Assembly (NCBI GenBank): GCA_046759145.1
Contig: JBHIBR010000123.1
Coordinates: 1 to 6,055 of the forward strand
DNA length: 6,055 bases
Direction of reading: 5' to 3'
Source of the DNA: JBHIBR01 sp046759145 [NCBI: Nitrospinota bacterium]
GTDB taxonomy: Bacteria > UBA8248
The position numbers and the translations under genes were made by a program. Shown in pieces: positions 1 to 5,423 of the stretch (position 1 is its first letter; each line of letters opens with the position of its first letter). Under the pieces are notes generated by a model. It was not told the DNA's origin. It saw only the letters and a list, made by a program, of their open reading frames with translations, and did not search any database.

Positions 1-20
1 AGGGTGACAACGAAGGGCCT

Positions 21-46
21 CGGGGTGACGCCCCCGCGTCACCTCG
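21..46. repeat. Hairpin across the stop codon of the CocE-type hydrolase gene
   Basis: Bases 24-31 (GGTGACGC) and 36-43 (GCGTCACC) are perfect inverted repeats around a 4-base C loop. Three more pairs extend the stem outward, one of them G-T on the plus strand. The minus-strand TGA stop codon (39-41) lies inside the stem. No run of T follows on the minus strand, so this is not a classical intrinsic terminator. It could protect the 3' end of the mRNA or be incidental. The inverted repeat is seen directly; any role is inferred. Confidence 0.45.
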
Positions 47-1670
47 GCACCACCGGGAGCAACAGGCGGGAGGCGCCCTTGCCTTCGAGCACAATGTTCT
101 TCGCGGGCGTGGGGAGCGCCTCGTGGTGCCAGACGAAATTCTCCGCAAGGGAGTCGCAGCTCGCGATCTCGAGGCGGATGCGGTGGCCGGGCCGGAACAG
201 GTTCGAGGTGGGCACGACCTCGACGACGAACTCTTCGGGCTGATTCGCCTTGAGCGGGAGCTCTCGGGCGTGCGGGTGCCAGGGCCGGTATGGCTTGCTC
301 CGGGCCGGGTCCACCTCCCGGTGGGAGGCGCGAAGCCAACCTTTTGTGAGAACCGACACCTCTCCCGATGGATTCTCATCCGCGAAGGTCACAAACCAGT
401 CCGTATCGCTCGCGCTCGACTGCGCGACCAGGTAGAGCGCGATGGGGCCGGTGATTTCGAGGGGCCTGGGGAGCGGCTCGGTTCGGTAGAGGAGCTTCGG
501 CCGCCCGAAGCGGGCTTCCCGGCTCGCGGGATCGTATTCATAACTCCTCCCGCCCTCGGGCCCGGCTGAATCGAGCAGCTCGCCCTCGGGTCCCTCCTTC
601 GCGCCGCCCAGGTAGAGCTCTCGCCACTCCGTCCGGGCGAGGGGCCACTCGTTCTCGGAGCGCCAACGGTTCTCGCCCTGGATATAGAGCTGGACCGGCG
701 GGCCCTCCATCACCCGGGTGTCCATCCCCTTCAACCAATGGTCATACCACCGGAGCGCCTCCTGGTGATAATTGGCGAAGGGGCGGCGCGGGACGGGCAA
801 AGGCCCCGCCAGCATCCGTTTGGGGGTATCCGAAACCCCCTCCCAGCCGGCGAAAACGCCCGGCAGGTGAAGGTTGTAGAACTGCCAGTCGCAGCCGAAG
901 TAGGTCGGTATCTGGATCTGATGCAGCCGGGGCCAGGCCGAGCGCTCCTGATAGTATTCGCAGTCGAACGGGTATTCGAGCCCCAGCACATTCCGGAAAT
1001 GCCGGTGGAACCCGGAGGGGTCCTTCAGGCGGCCGCCCCAGAAGTTCAGGCGGGCGAGGCTGGAGAACCAGCTTCGCGCGAACCCGGTCGGGATCCCGCC
1101 GTGGAAAAAGCAATGGCGATAGGCATCCGTGAGGGCGTCATACGGGAAGATGGCCTTGAGACTCGGCGGCTGTCGTCCCGCCGCCAGGAGCTGGCTCCGA
1201 CCGAAATAGGAGCAGCCCACCATGCCGACATTGCCATCACACCAGGGCTGCCGGGCGGTCCATTCGATCGCCTCGGCAAGGTCCTCCTGTTCGGTCGGCC
1301 CATACATGTCCCAGGCCCCTTCCGATTCGTTCGAGCCCCGCACATCGAAGATGACCTGCGCGTACCCCCTGGGCACCCAGAACTCCGTCAGGCCGGCCTC
1401 GTTCTGGCCGATGGGGGTGAGCGTATGCTGGAGCTGGCGGGTGTAAGGAGACCAGGACACGAGGGCGGGGAATCTCTCCCCCGGGGCCCACGGACGGAAG
1501 ACGTCGGCCGCGAGCCTTACGCCGTCCCGCATGGGAACCCGCAGGTCGTACTCCGGGAAGATGGAGTAGCGCGGCTCGGACCTCTCGGGAGTCTCGGGCG
1601 CCTCGTCGAAGGGATACTGGGGCCATGCAGAGGGGTTGATGGTACGGATGCTGTTCGGATTGACTTTCAC
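39..1670 (-). CDS. CocE/NonD-family serine hydrolase (X-Pro dipeptidyl-peptidase S15-like acyl hydrolase)
   Basis: This 543-residue protein has the full CocE/NonD layout: an alpha/beta hydrolase core with a helical insert (about 35-320) and a C-terminal jelly-roll domain (about 330-540). The family hydrolyses esters or amides; cocaine esterase and X-prolyl peptidase are the known members. The nucleophile elbow is GCSYFG with Ser154. Y76 in WSPYT matches the oxyanion-hole Tyr of cocaine esterase, and D261 in GCDW is the likely acid. The usual GPWxH catalytic His is not seen: the equivalent stretch reads GPLPVPRRPF (289-298), leaving H302 of YHQEALRWYDHWLKG as the nearest candidate. The start is GTG (1668-1670), 7 nt downstream of a GAGGAG site. 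There is no signal peptide, so it is probably cytoplasmic. It is divergent from the cyclase gene. The family assignment is firm; the substrate is unknown. Confidence 0.93.
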   Translation of the reverse strand: MKVNPNSIRTINPSAWPQYPFDEAPETPERSEPRYSIFPEYDLRVPMRDGVRLAADVFRPWAPGERFPALVSWSPYTRQLQHTLTPIGQNEAGLTEFWVPRGYAQVIFDVRGSNESEGAWDMYGPTEQEDLAEAIEWTARQPWCDGNVGMVGCSYFGRSQLLAAGRQPPSLKAIFPYDALTDAYRHCFFHGGIPTGFARSWFSSLARLNFWGGRLKDPSGFHRHFRNVLGLEYPFDCEYYQERSAWPRLHQIQIPTYFGCDWQFYNLHLPGVFAGWEGVSDTPKRMLAGPLPVPRRPFANYHQEALRWYDHWLKGMDTRVMEGPPVQLYIQGENRWRSENEWPLARTEWRELYLGGAKEGPEGELLDSAGPEGGRSYEYDPASREARFGRPKLLYRTEPLPRPLEITGPIALYLVAQSSASDTDWFVTFADENPSGEVSVLTKGWLRASHREVDPARSKPYRPWHPHARELPLKANQPEEFVVEVVPTSNLFRPGHRIRLEIASCDSLAENFVWHHEALPTPAKNIVLEGKGASRLLLPVVPR

Positions 1671-1720
1671 GGCGGCTCTCCTCTTCAGCGGGTTCCGTCA
1701 CGAGAAACGTCAGACCGAAT

Positions 1721-1726
1721 ATTCTA
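1721..1726 (-). promoter_or_regulatory. Possible -10 element for the CocE-type hydrolase gene
   Basis: On the minus strand these bases read TAGAAT, one mismatch from the sigma70 -10 consensus, about 50 nt upstream of the GTG start. No convincing -35 hexamer lies 16-18 bp further upstream (the region reads about AGCGGG). The element sits in GGGTTAGAAT, the same 10-mer found at the better plus-strand promoter at 1801-1810. Together these two copies make a divergent, mirror-image arrangement. Confidence 0.35.
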
Positions 1727-1781
1727 ACCCCAATTCCCCGCCGCCCGCTCCTGGGGTGAGGCCCCTCGGCCCCCTCCGTGG

Positions 1782-1810
1782 TTGCCCGGGGTTTTCGGCT
1801 GGGTTAGAAT
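1782..1810 (+). promoter_or_regulatory. Sigma70-type promoter for the cyclase-LVIVD unit
   Basis: A TTGCCC -35 hexamer (1782-1787) is followed by a 17-bp spacer and a TAGAAT -10 hexamer (1805-1810). Spacing is optimal, and the pair lies upstream of the ATG at 1902. Transcription would start near 1817, giving a leader of about 85 nt. It is the best promoter match seen in the window, though it is predicted from the motif alone. Confidence 0.55.
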
Positions 1811-1826
1811 CGGCGCGCTTTTCTGG

Positions 1827-1897
1827 GGGGCCAGCGTCTCTCGGCCCCATCCGGATGGAACTTGAGGGGGGACCCCATCGGGGGCCCCGGGGAGGTC
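1827..1897 (+). promoter_or_regulatory. GC-rich structured leader and ribosome binding site of the cyclase gene
   Basis: The leader contains a stem of GGGGCC (1827-1832) with GGCCCC (1843-1848) and a palindrome GGGGCCCC (1881-1888). The Shine-Dalgarno GGGGAGG (1889-1895), 6 nt before the ATG, could pair with CCCC at 1873-1876. The ribosome site could therefore be masked in the folded RNA. No known riboswitch class is recognised, and runs of G and C fold easily by chance, so regulation is only a possibility. Confidence 0.25.
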
Positions 1898-1901
1898 GCC
1901 C

Positions 1902-2696
1902 ATGGCTTCGTTCGAGATCGACGCCCTGACCCGGGGGAGCACGGCCTACGACCTGGGGGTAGAACTCTTCCCCGGGATGCCCCACATCCCCCACCACGGC
2001 CCCTTCACCTACAGCCTGATCCGCGAGCACGGGGACATGCCGTATCCGGGAGGGGCGTGCTCGGCGGTAGATGTATTCGCCTGCACGGGACACACGGGGA
2101 CGCACATCGACGCCCTCGGCCACTTCACCAAGGAGATGAGACTGCACGGCGGCCTGGACGTGCGGGAGAACCAGTCCAAGACGGGGGGCTTGCGCCGCTG
2201 CGGCGTGGAGGAGGTGGGCCCCATCGTGCGGAGGGCGGTGATGCTGGACGTGGCGGCCTACCTGAAGGAGGAGCGCCTGGGGCCAGGGCAAGCGGTCGGC
2301 CCCCGGGAGCTCGAGGAGACGGCCCGCTGGGCGAATGTTGAGCCGCGGGCGGGGGACGTGGCCCTCATCCGCACAGGCCACATGCAGCTCTGGCCGAAGA
2401 AGGACTACTACCTCCAGCAGGGCGGCGCCCCCGGCATCAGCCTCGAGGCCGCCCAGTGGCTCTCCGGGGCGGAGGTCTTCATGGTCGGGTCGGACAATTT
2501 TGCGGTAGAGCTCACCCCTTCCCCCAACCTCCCGGTCCACGTCCACATGCTGGTGGAGAGGGGAATCCACCTCCTGGAGGTGGTGAACCTGGAGGAGCTG
2601 AGCGCGAAGAAGGTCTATGAGTTCCTCCTGGTGGCCCTCCCCCTCAAGATCCGGGGAGGGACCGGGAGTCCCGTGCGGCCGGTGGCCATCGTGTAA
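1902..2696 (+). CDS. Cyclase-family metallohydrolase (kynurenine formamidase-like)
   Basis: This 264-residue protein belongs to the cyclase family (PF04199), whose best-known member is the zinc enzyme kynurenine formamidase KynB. The signature is HTGTHIDALGHF at residues 64-75: H64, H68 and D70 match the metal ligands, and H74 the catalytic His. The common Pro of HxGTHxDxPxHF is Leu here. Near the C-terminus, H213/H215 and E226 (in HMLVERGIHLLE) match the remaining conserved His and Glu. At 264 residues it is longer than KynB (about 209) but typical of the uncharacterised catabolic branch. No signal peptide is seen. The ATG is set by GGAGG 6 nt upstream. It lies 50 bp before the LVIVD gene, probably in one transcript. 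The likely activity is metal-dependent hydrolysis of an amide, lactam or lactone; true KynB function is not supported, as no tryptophan genes are nearby. Confidence 0.92.
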   Translation: MASFEIDALTRGSTAYDLGVELFPGMPHIPHHGPFTYSLIREHGDMPYPGGACSAVDVFACTGHTGTHIDALGHFTKEMRLHGGLDVRENQSKTGGLRRCGVEEVGPIVRRAVMLDVAAYLKEERLGPGQAVGPRELEETARWANVEPRAGDVALIRTGHMQLWPKKDYYLQQGGAPGISLEAAQWLSGAEVFMVGSDNFAVELTPSPNLPVHVHMLVERGIHLLEVVNLEELSAKKVYEFLLVALPLKIRGGTGSPVRPVAIV

Positions 2697-2746
2697 GGCC
2701 CCGGCGTCCGAGCAGGAACCCCATGCGATAGGAGGACTGGTCTTCC

Positions 2747-3979
2747 ATGAGCCAGGCGAAGAGACCCCAAGCGACTCGTCGCTCGGGGACCCCGGGGAAG
2801 GGGCGGCCCGCAGAAGCGCACAATGTGAAACTCATCGGCCACAGCGACGTGAACGGGTGGGGGGATGCTTTTCAGATTCAGGTGCGCGGAAGGTGGTGTT
2901 TTCTCGGCGCCTCGGGCATGAACGGCCACGAGGGAACGAGCATCCTGAACGTCGAGGATCCCTCAAAGCCCAAGGTAGTCGCTCAGCTTCCCGCCCCCAC
3001 CGGGACCCACTCCCACAAGGTCCAGCTCCTGGATGATGTGATGATCGTGAACGCCGAGAAGATCCGGGGCTGGGAGGGGGAGGGTTTTGTGCCGGGCCTC
3101 CGGCTTTACGACATCTCGAACCCGGCCAAGCCGAAATTCATCAAGACATTCGAGATGCACGGGCGGGGCACCCACCGGCCCATCGTGGACGCCGAAAACC
3201 GCCTCTGCTACTGCTCCTGCGGGGCGGAGGGTTTTCATGGAAACATCCTCTGGATCCTGGACCTGAAAGACCCGGCCAACCCCGAGGTGGTGGGCCACGG
3301 CTGGCTAGAGGGCCAGCACGTGGCGGGGGGTGAGAAACCTTACTGGGAGGGCGACCTCTACCGCCTCCACCAGGCGAACCGCCGCGGGGACTACCTCTTC
3401 TGCGGCTACTGGGACGGAGGGGTGGTCGTCTTCGACGTCAAGGACCTCCCCAGGCCGAAGGTCGTCGCACACTTCAACCCCACCCCTCCCTTCCCCGGCC
3501 ACTGCCACACGGCCCTTCCCCTCCCCGACTCCGACCTCGTGGTGGTGACCCACGAGTCCACCCACTTCGAGGTGGCGGAGCCGCCCGGCTTCATCTGGAT
3601 CTACGACGCCCGGCTGCCGGCTAACCCCGTCCCCATCTCCACCTGGATGCCCTGCCCGGTGGACCCCTCTAGCCTCTATCCCCGCGAGGGGGATTGGACC
3701 ACCCGGGGGGGACGCTACGGCGCCCACAACATCTGGGAAGGGATGACCTCCAAGGACTTCATCTACACCGCCTGGTTCAACGCAGGCCTCCGGGTGGTGG
3801 ATATCTCCGACCCCTACCGGCCGCAGGAGGTGGGCCACTACGTGCCCGCGGGCGACTTCGGCAAGCCCACCCCCCAGAGCAACGACGTCTTCGTGGACGA
3901 GCGGGGCCTCATCTACCTCTCCGACCGCTGGGGCGGGGGCCTCCACATCCTGGAGTACACCGGGCCCCGCCCCCGCTGA
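2747..3979 (+). CDS. LVIVD-repeat beta-propeller protein
   Basis: This 410-residue protein consists almost wholly of LVIVD-type repeats (PF08309). Each has a hydrophobic strand ending in D, then (S/K)xPxxPxxV: about 62-80, 117-136, 166-183, 225-243, 282-300 and 347-366. A last strand, GLHILEYTG (398-406), could close a seventh blade with the N-terminal strand at 28-46. No signal peptide or membrane segment is seen, so it is probably cytoplasmic, although many relatives are exported. Several His lie at blade loops: H88/H90, H143, H208, H252/H254, H269/H273 and H327. This recalls the metal-binding propellers of the selenium-binding/methanethiol oxidase type, but that link is inference. The ATG has AGGAGG 11 nt upstream. 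Residues 1-25 are low-complexity, contain a palindromic repeat and are probably not part of the fold. It is co-directional with the cyclase gene, and its biochemical role is unknown. Confidence 0.88.
   Translation: MSQAKRPQATRRSGTPGKGRPAEAHNVKLIGHSDVNGWGDAFQIQVRGRWCFLGASGMNGHEGTSILNVEDPSKPKVVAQLPAPTGTHSHKVQLLDDVMIVNAEKIRGWEGEGFVPGLRLYDISNPAKPKFIKTFEMHGRGTHRPIVDAENRLCYCSCGAEGFHGNILWILDLKDPANPEVVGHGWLEGQHVAGGEKPYWEGDLYRLHQANRRGDYLFCGYWDGGVVVFDVKDLPRPKVVAHFNPTPPFPGHCHTALPLPDSDLVVVTHESTHFEVAEPPGFIWIYDARLPANPVPISTWMPCPVDPSSLYPREGDWTTRGGRYGAHNIWEGMTSKDFIYTAWFNAGLRVVDISDPYRPQEVGHYVPAGDFGKPTPQSNDVFVDERGLIYLSDRWGGGLHILEYTGPRPR
2765..2793 (+). repeat. Palindromic repeat, copy A (inside the 5' end of the LVIVD gene)
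   Basis: The core has CCCC (2765-2768), AA, GCGAC, a 2-base loop, GTCGC (2778-2782), TC and GGGG (2785-2788), followed by ACCCC. It folds into an 11-bp stem with one A-C mismatch, which becomes a G-U pair on the opposite strand. It closely matches copy B at 3985-4014, differing at a loop base, two adjacent stem bases and one indel. It covers roughly codons 7-16 of the LVIVD gene. Confidence 0.7.
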
Positions 3980-4023
3980 GGGGACCCCAAGCGACCCGTC
4001 GCCTGGGGAGCCCCGCTGAGGGG
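3971..4023 (+). repeat. Palindromic repeat, copy B, flanked by 13-bp direct repeats
   Basis: CCCCGCTGAGGGG occurs at 3971-3983 and again at 4011-4023, an exact 13-bp direct repeat. Between the two lies a 27-bp palindrome (3984-4010) with GCGAC at 3991-3995 pairing with GTCGC at 3998-4002 and CCCC pairing with GGGG. GGGG at 3980-3983 can also pair with CCCC at 4011-4014. The left direct repeat carries the TGA stop of the LVIVD gene. The arrangement resembles a small palindromic element with duplicated target sequence. It could act as a 3' mRNA stabiliser, but no T run follows to make it an intrinsic terminator. Confidence 0.7.
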
Positions 4024-4054
4024 TTTGAGGGAGGGTGCGTCCTAGGCGCGCAAG

Positions 4055-4257
4055 GTGAACAACTCCCTCCTCCTCTTCAGCGGAGCGCGCTCCCTCGAGG
4101 AGACGGGGCGGGTAATTGTGGAGTGTAAGGTGACAACCGGAACTGGCTTGAGGACCTGCCGGTGACCGACGCCGAGGGGCGCGTGGCCGGCTACCTCGAC
4201 TGGTTCGAGATCGTCGCGAACCTGGATGAACATGGCCGGATGAGGCGGGTAGAATGA
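4055..4257 (+). pseudogene. Small frameshifted gene of unknown function
   Basis: Two adjacent frames read like one protein. From GTG at 4055 the first frame encodes NNSLLLFSGARSLEETGR, then VIVECKVT, and stops at 4163-4165. The second frame is open from 4129 and encodes NWLEDLPVTDAEGR, then VAGYLDWFEIVANLDEHG and RMRRVE, stopping at TGA 4255-4257. Joining them in the 4129-4162 overlap, for example by restoring one lost base near GTGACA, gives about 68 residues with the charge and hydrophobic pattern of a folded domain. The second part has no start codon of its own near its 5' end. GC-rich codon use matches the flanking chromosome, not the island to its right. No family is recognised. It could be a decayed gene or a sequencing or assembly error. 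No slippery heptamer that would suggest programmed frameshifting is seen. Confidence 0.45.
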
Positions 4258-4259
4258 GC
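4248..4259 (+). repeat. Left copy of a 12-bp repeat at the edge of the low-GC island
   Basis: GGTAGAATGAGC here matches GGTAGTATGAGC at 5398-5409 in 11 of 12 bases and in the same orientation. It overlaps the stop codon of the frameshifted small gene and sits where GC content begins to fall. It may be a target-site or attachment-site duplication, but 12 bp with a mismatch could arise by chance. Confidence 0.3.
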
Positions 4260-4446
4260 TAGGAGGATTTGGTAGAATTCGATTGGGGCTGGCGTCCAGG
4301 GATGCAGATCCCGGGCAGAAGGGCAGTTTGGACCTTGGCACAGAACGGTGGTGGTAAGGTTTTTGAAGCCCTTACCGGCACGTTTGTAGATGCATCTTGC
4401 CAGGGCAGCCTTGAAAAGGTTCTCATCATGGCGGGAGGTGGGAATC
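4258..4446 (+). other. Leader region of the small-gene cassette
   Basis: This 189-bp stretch is of intermediate GC (34 of 60 in 4261-4320). It holds AGGAGG (4261-4266) and TAGAAT (4273-4278), but no clear -35/-10 pair or hairpin terminator. A 62-codon frame from a TTG at 4269 runs to 4457 and overlaps the next gene by 11 bp. Its AGGAGG is only 2 nt from the TTG, too close for normal initiation, so it is not called as a gene. The cassette promoter probably lies here but cannot be placed. Confidence 0.3.
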
Positions 4447-4782
4447 GTGTCGCCTAAAGGCCCGAAAAAACCCAAGCCTGGAGGCCCAGAGGGGATTGAA
4501 ATCAAAATCACTCCCCTGGTAACGGAAGATACCCCTTATCACTATTGTAATTATGTCACCGTCACACACTCGCCATATGACTTTACGCTGAGCCTCATCA
4601 AGATACCAACAAGCTTAAAACCTGACCAGGTCGAGGCCGCGAAAAAGGGAGAACCAGTTGCCCTAGAGCCGATCATTCAAATGGTGATTTCCCCTCGATT
4701 AGTCCCTGGCCTGATAAAGGCGCTGAACGAGCAAAAAAGCAAATACGAAGCACGCTTTGGTAGCCTTGAAAGAGGAGATTAG
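4447..4782 (+). CDS. DUF3467-like small protein
   Basis: This protein has 111 residues when started at GTG 4447, which has GGGAGG 8 nt upstream. An in-frame ATG at 4390 would add 19 residues but has no matching ribosome site. After a Lys/Pro/Gly-rich start (2-15), the body has CNYVTVTHSPYDFTL (34-48) and, later, MVISPRLVPGLIKAL (79-93) then YEARFG (100-105). This is the pattern of DUF3467 (PF11950): strands ending in a 'H-x-P-Y-x-F' segment, then 'SPxxxxxLxxAL...YExxFG'. The family is conserved in bacteria and archaea without a known function. There is no signal peptide or membrane segment. It is the first gene of a tight cassette, ending 2 nt before the next start. Its GC content is far lower than that of the flanking genes, suggesting transfer. 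The family match is from memory of the pattern. Confidence 0.75.
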   Translation: MSPKGPKKPKPGGPEGIEIKITPLVTEDTPYHYCNYVTVTHSPYDFTLSLIKIPTSLKPDQVEAAKKGEPVALEPIIQMVISPRLVPGLIKALNEQKSKYEARFGSLERGD

Positions 4783-4784
4783 GC

Positions 4785-5117
4785 ATGCCAGCGCGCCGAA
4801 GGGAAAAAGCTAGGCGTGTTACGACGGAGACTAGCGTGCCAACTGCCGCTTCTTCGACAGCAAACGTTTGTCCGATTGTCTATGCATCTGGCACTCCAAG
4901 CTTTGACATTGACATCCAGTCGATGGATGTTCCTGCTAAGGAGCTTCCTGACGAAATTGTTCTTGAGGCCGTTTATAATCACCTGCGCTTCTTAAAGTCT
5001 CGCGGCAGGTCAGTTGTCCGGGCGGATGAGGTCGCAAGAGCGCTTGGTTTGTCAATAGCTCAAGTGGAGCGCGTTGCGGCCATGCTCCATGAGCGTGGAG
5101 TCAAAGTGGAGTTTTAG
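4785..5117 (+). CDS. Small protein with C-terminal winged-helix-like HTH
   Basis: This 110-residue protein has a basic, Ser/Thr/Ala-rich N-terminus (1-27) that is probably disordered, a middle strand region (28-50) and a helical C-terminus. Residues 55-73 look like a helix, and 77-110 (VVRADEVARALGLSIAQVER, then VAAMLHERGVKVEF) have the spacing of a winged-helix HTH: 'ADEVARALGLS' as the first helix and turn, 'IAQVERVAAMLHERG' as the recognition helix, then a strand. This suggests DNA binding or a protein-protein adaptor, with no known family recognised. The start ATG has AGGAG 8 nt upstream, inside the end of the previous gene, and lies 2 nt after its stop, so translation is probably coupled. 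A regulator or partner of the DUF3467-like protein is plausible but inferred. Confidence 0.75.
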   Translation: MPARRREKARRVTTETSVPTAASSTANVCPIVYASGTPSFDIDIQSMDVPAKELPDEIVLEAVYNHLRFLKSRGRSVVRADEVARALGLSIAQVERVAAMLHERGVKVEF

Positions 5118-5119
5118 AT

Positions 5120-5356
5120 TTGCCCACAAGGGTTTGCCCCGTTCCGGCAACGAAAATAGGTTCCCAAGATTGGTTCTTGCTTGCACATTTTGGACCTAGG
5201 CATCTCATTCGTTACCTCTCTGGTTCAAAGCCGAAAAATGTAACGGAACCGAGCGGGCACAGGATAAGAGAGGTTACGCTTGAAGGGAGCGTAAAATGGA
5301 GACCAAGAGACCCTGCTAAATTGATCATCATAGACGTGCCGTCGCTCGGCGTCTGA
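5120..5356 (+). CDS. Hypothetical 78-residue protein, third gene of the cassette
   Basis: The gene starts at TTG (5120-5122), 2 nt after the previous stop, with GTGGAG 8 nt upstream. Spacing and ribosome site repeat those of the gene before it, which is the main reason to call it. The product has an aromatic and hydrophobic segment, DWFLLAHFGPRHLIRYLSG (17-35), then a mixed charged stretch, and ends in a strand, AKLIIIDVPSLGV (66-78). The first is too short and polar for a confident membrane helix. No motif or family is recognised. Only two Cys/His positions (C6, H23) could suggest metal binding, which is too few. It could be an antitoxin-sized partner or a spurious frame; context favours a real gene. 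Confidence 0.55.
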   Translation: MPTRVCPVPATKIGSQDWFLLAHFGPRHLIRYLSGSKPKNVTEPSGHRIREVTLEGSVKWRPRDPAKLIIIDVPSLGV

Positions 5357-5423
5357 TCCCATTTACACACCTCTGACATAATCTCAAAGCCCGAATTGGT
5401 AGTATGAGCACCTCCCTAAGCCC
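5357..5423. other. Convergent intergenic region, low-GC to high-GC junction
   Basis: This gap of 67 bp lies between the plus-strand cassette and the minus-strand hydrolase. It is low in GC on its left and becomes GC-rich at about 5410. Bases 5420-5430 (GCCCTCAGGGC) form a tight inverted repeat overlapping the hydrolase stop codon. Its 1-base centre is too short for an RNA hairpin loop without opening pairs, and no T run follows on either strand, so no terminator is called. Confidence 0.4.
5398..5409 (+). repeat. Right copy of the 12-bp repeat at the edge of the low-GC island
   Basis: GGTAGTATGAGC matches the left copy at 4248-4259 except at one base. It lies between the cassette and the GC-rich hydrolase gene. 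The two copies enclose about 1.1 kb, which contains the three small genes and no recombinase. Confidence 0.3.

Noticed and set aside
1-20. GGTGACAAC near the window start, shared with 4130-4138
   Set aside because: A 9-bp match in over 6 kb of GC-biased sequence is expected by chance, and the flanks differ.
738-1727. A long plus-strand frame (329 codons) opposite the CocE-type hydrolase gene
   Set aside because: It is the complement of a conserved enzyme gene in GC-rich DNA, where antisense frames stay open by composition. Its translation shows no domain.
1710-2570. A 286-codon minus-strand frame opposite the cyclase gene
   Set aside because: It mirrors the cyclase codons, shows low-complexity composition and has no recognisable domain.
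2697-2746. A possible separate promoter between the cyclase and LVIVD genes
   Set aside because: The 50-bp gap has no -35/-10 pair, only an AGGAGG ribosome site, so the two genes are read as one unit.
3305-3946. A 213-codon minus-strand frame opposite the LVIVD gene
   Set aside because: It is rich in Val, Gly and His because of the repeated propeller codons on the other strand, and no independent motif is seen.
4390-4446. The longer ATG start for the DUF3467-like protein
   Set aside because: No ribosome site precedes 4390, and the added 19 residues do not match the family pattern. GTG at 4447 has a strong site 8 nt upstream.
4269-4457. A 62-codon plus-strand frame from TTG at 4269, overlapping the DUF3467-like gene by 11 bp
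   Set aside because: Its AGGAGG is only 2 nt from the start codon, no motif is seen, and the better-supported gene begins inside it. It is treated as leader sequence.
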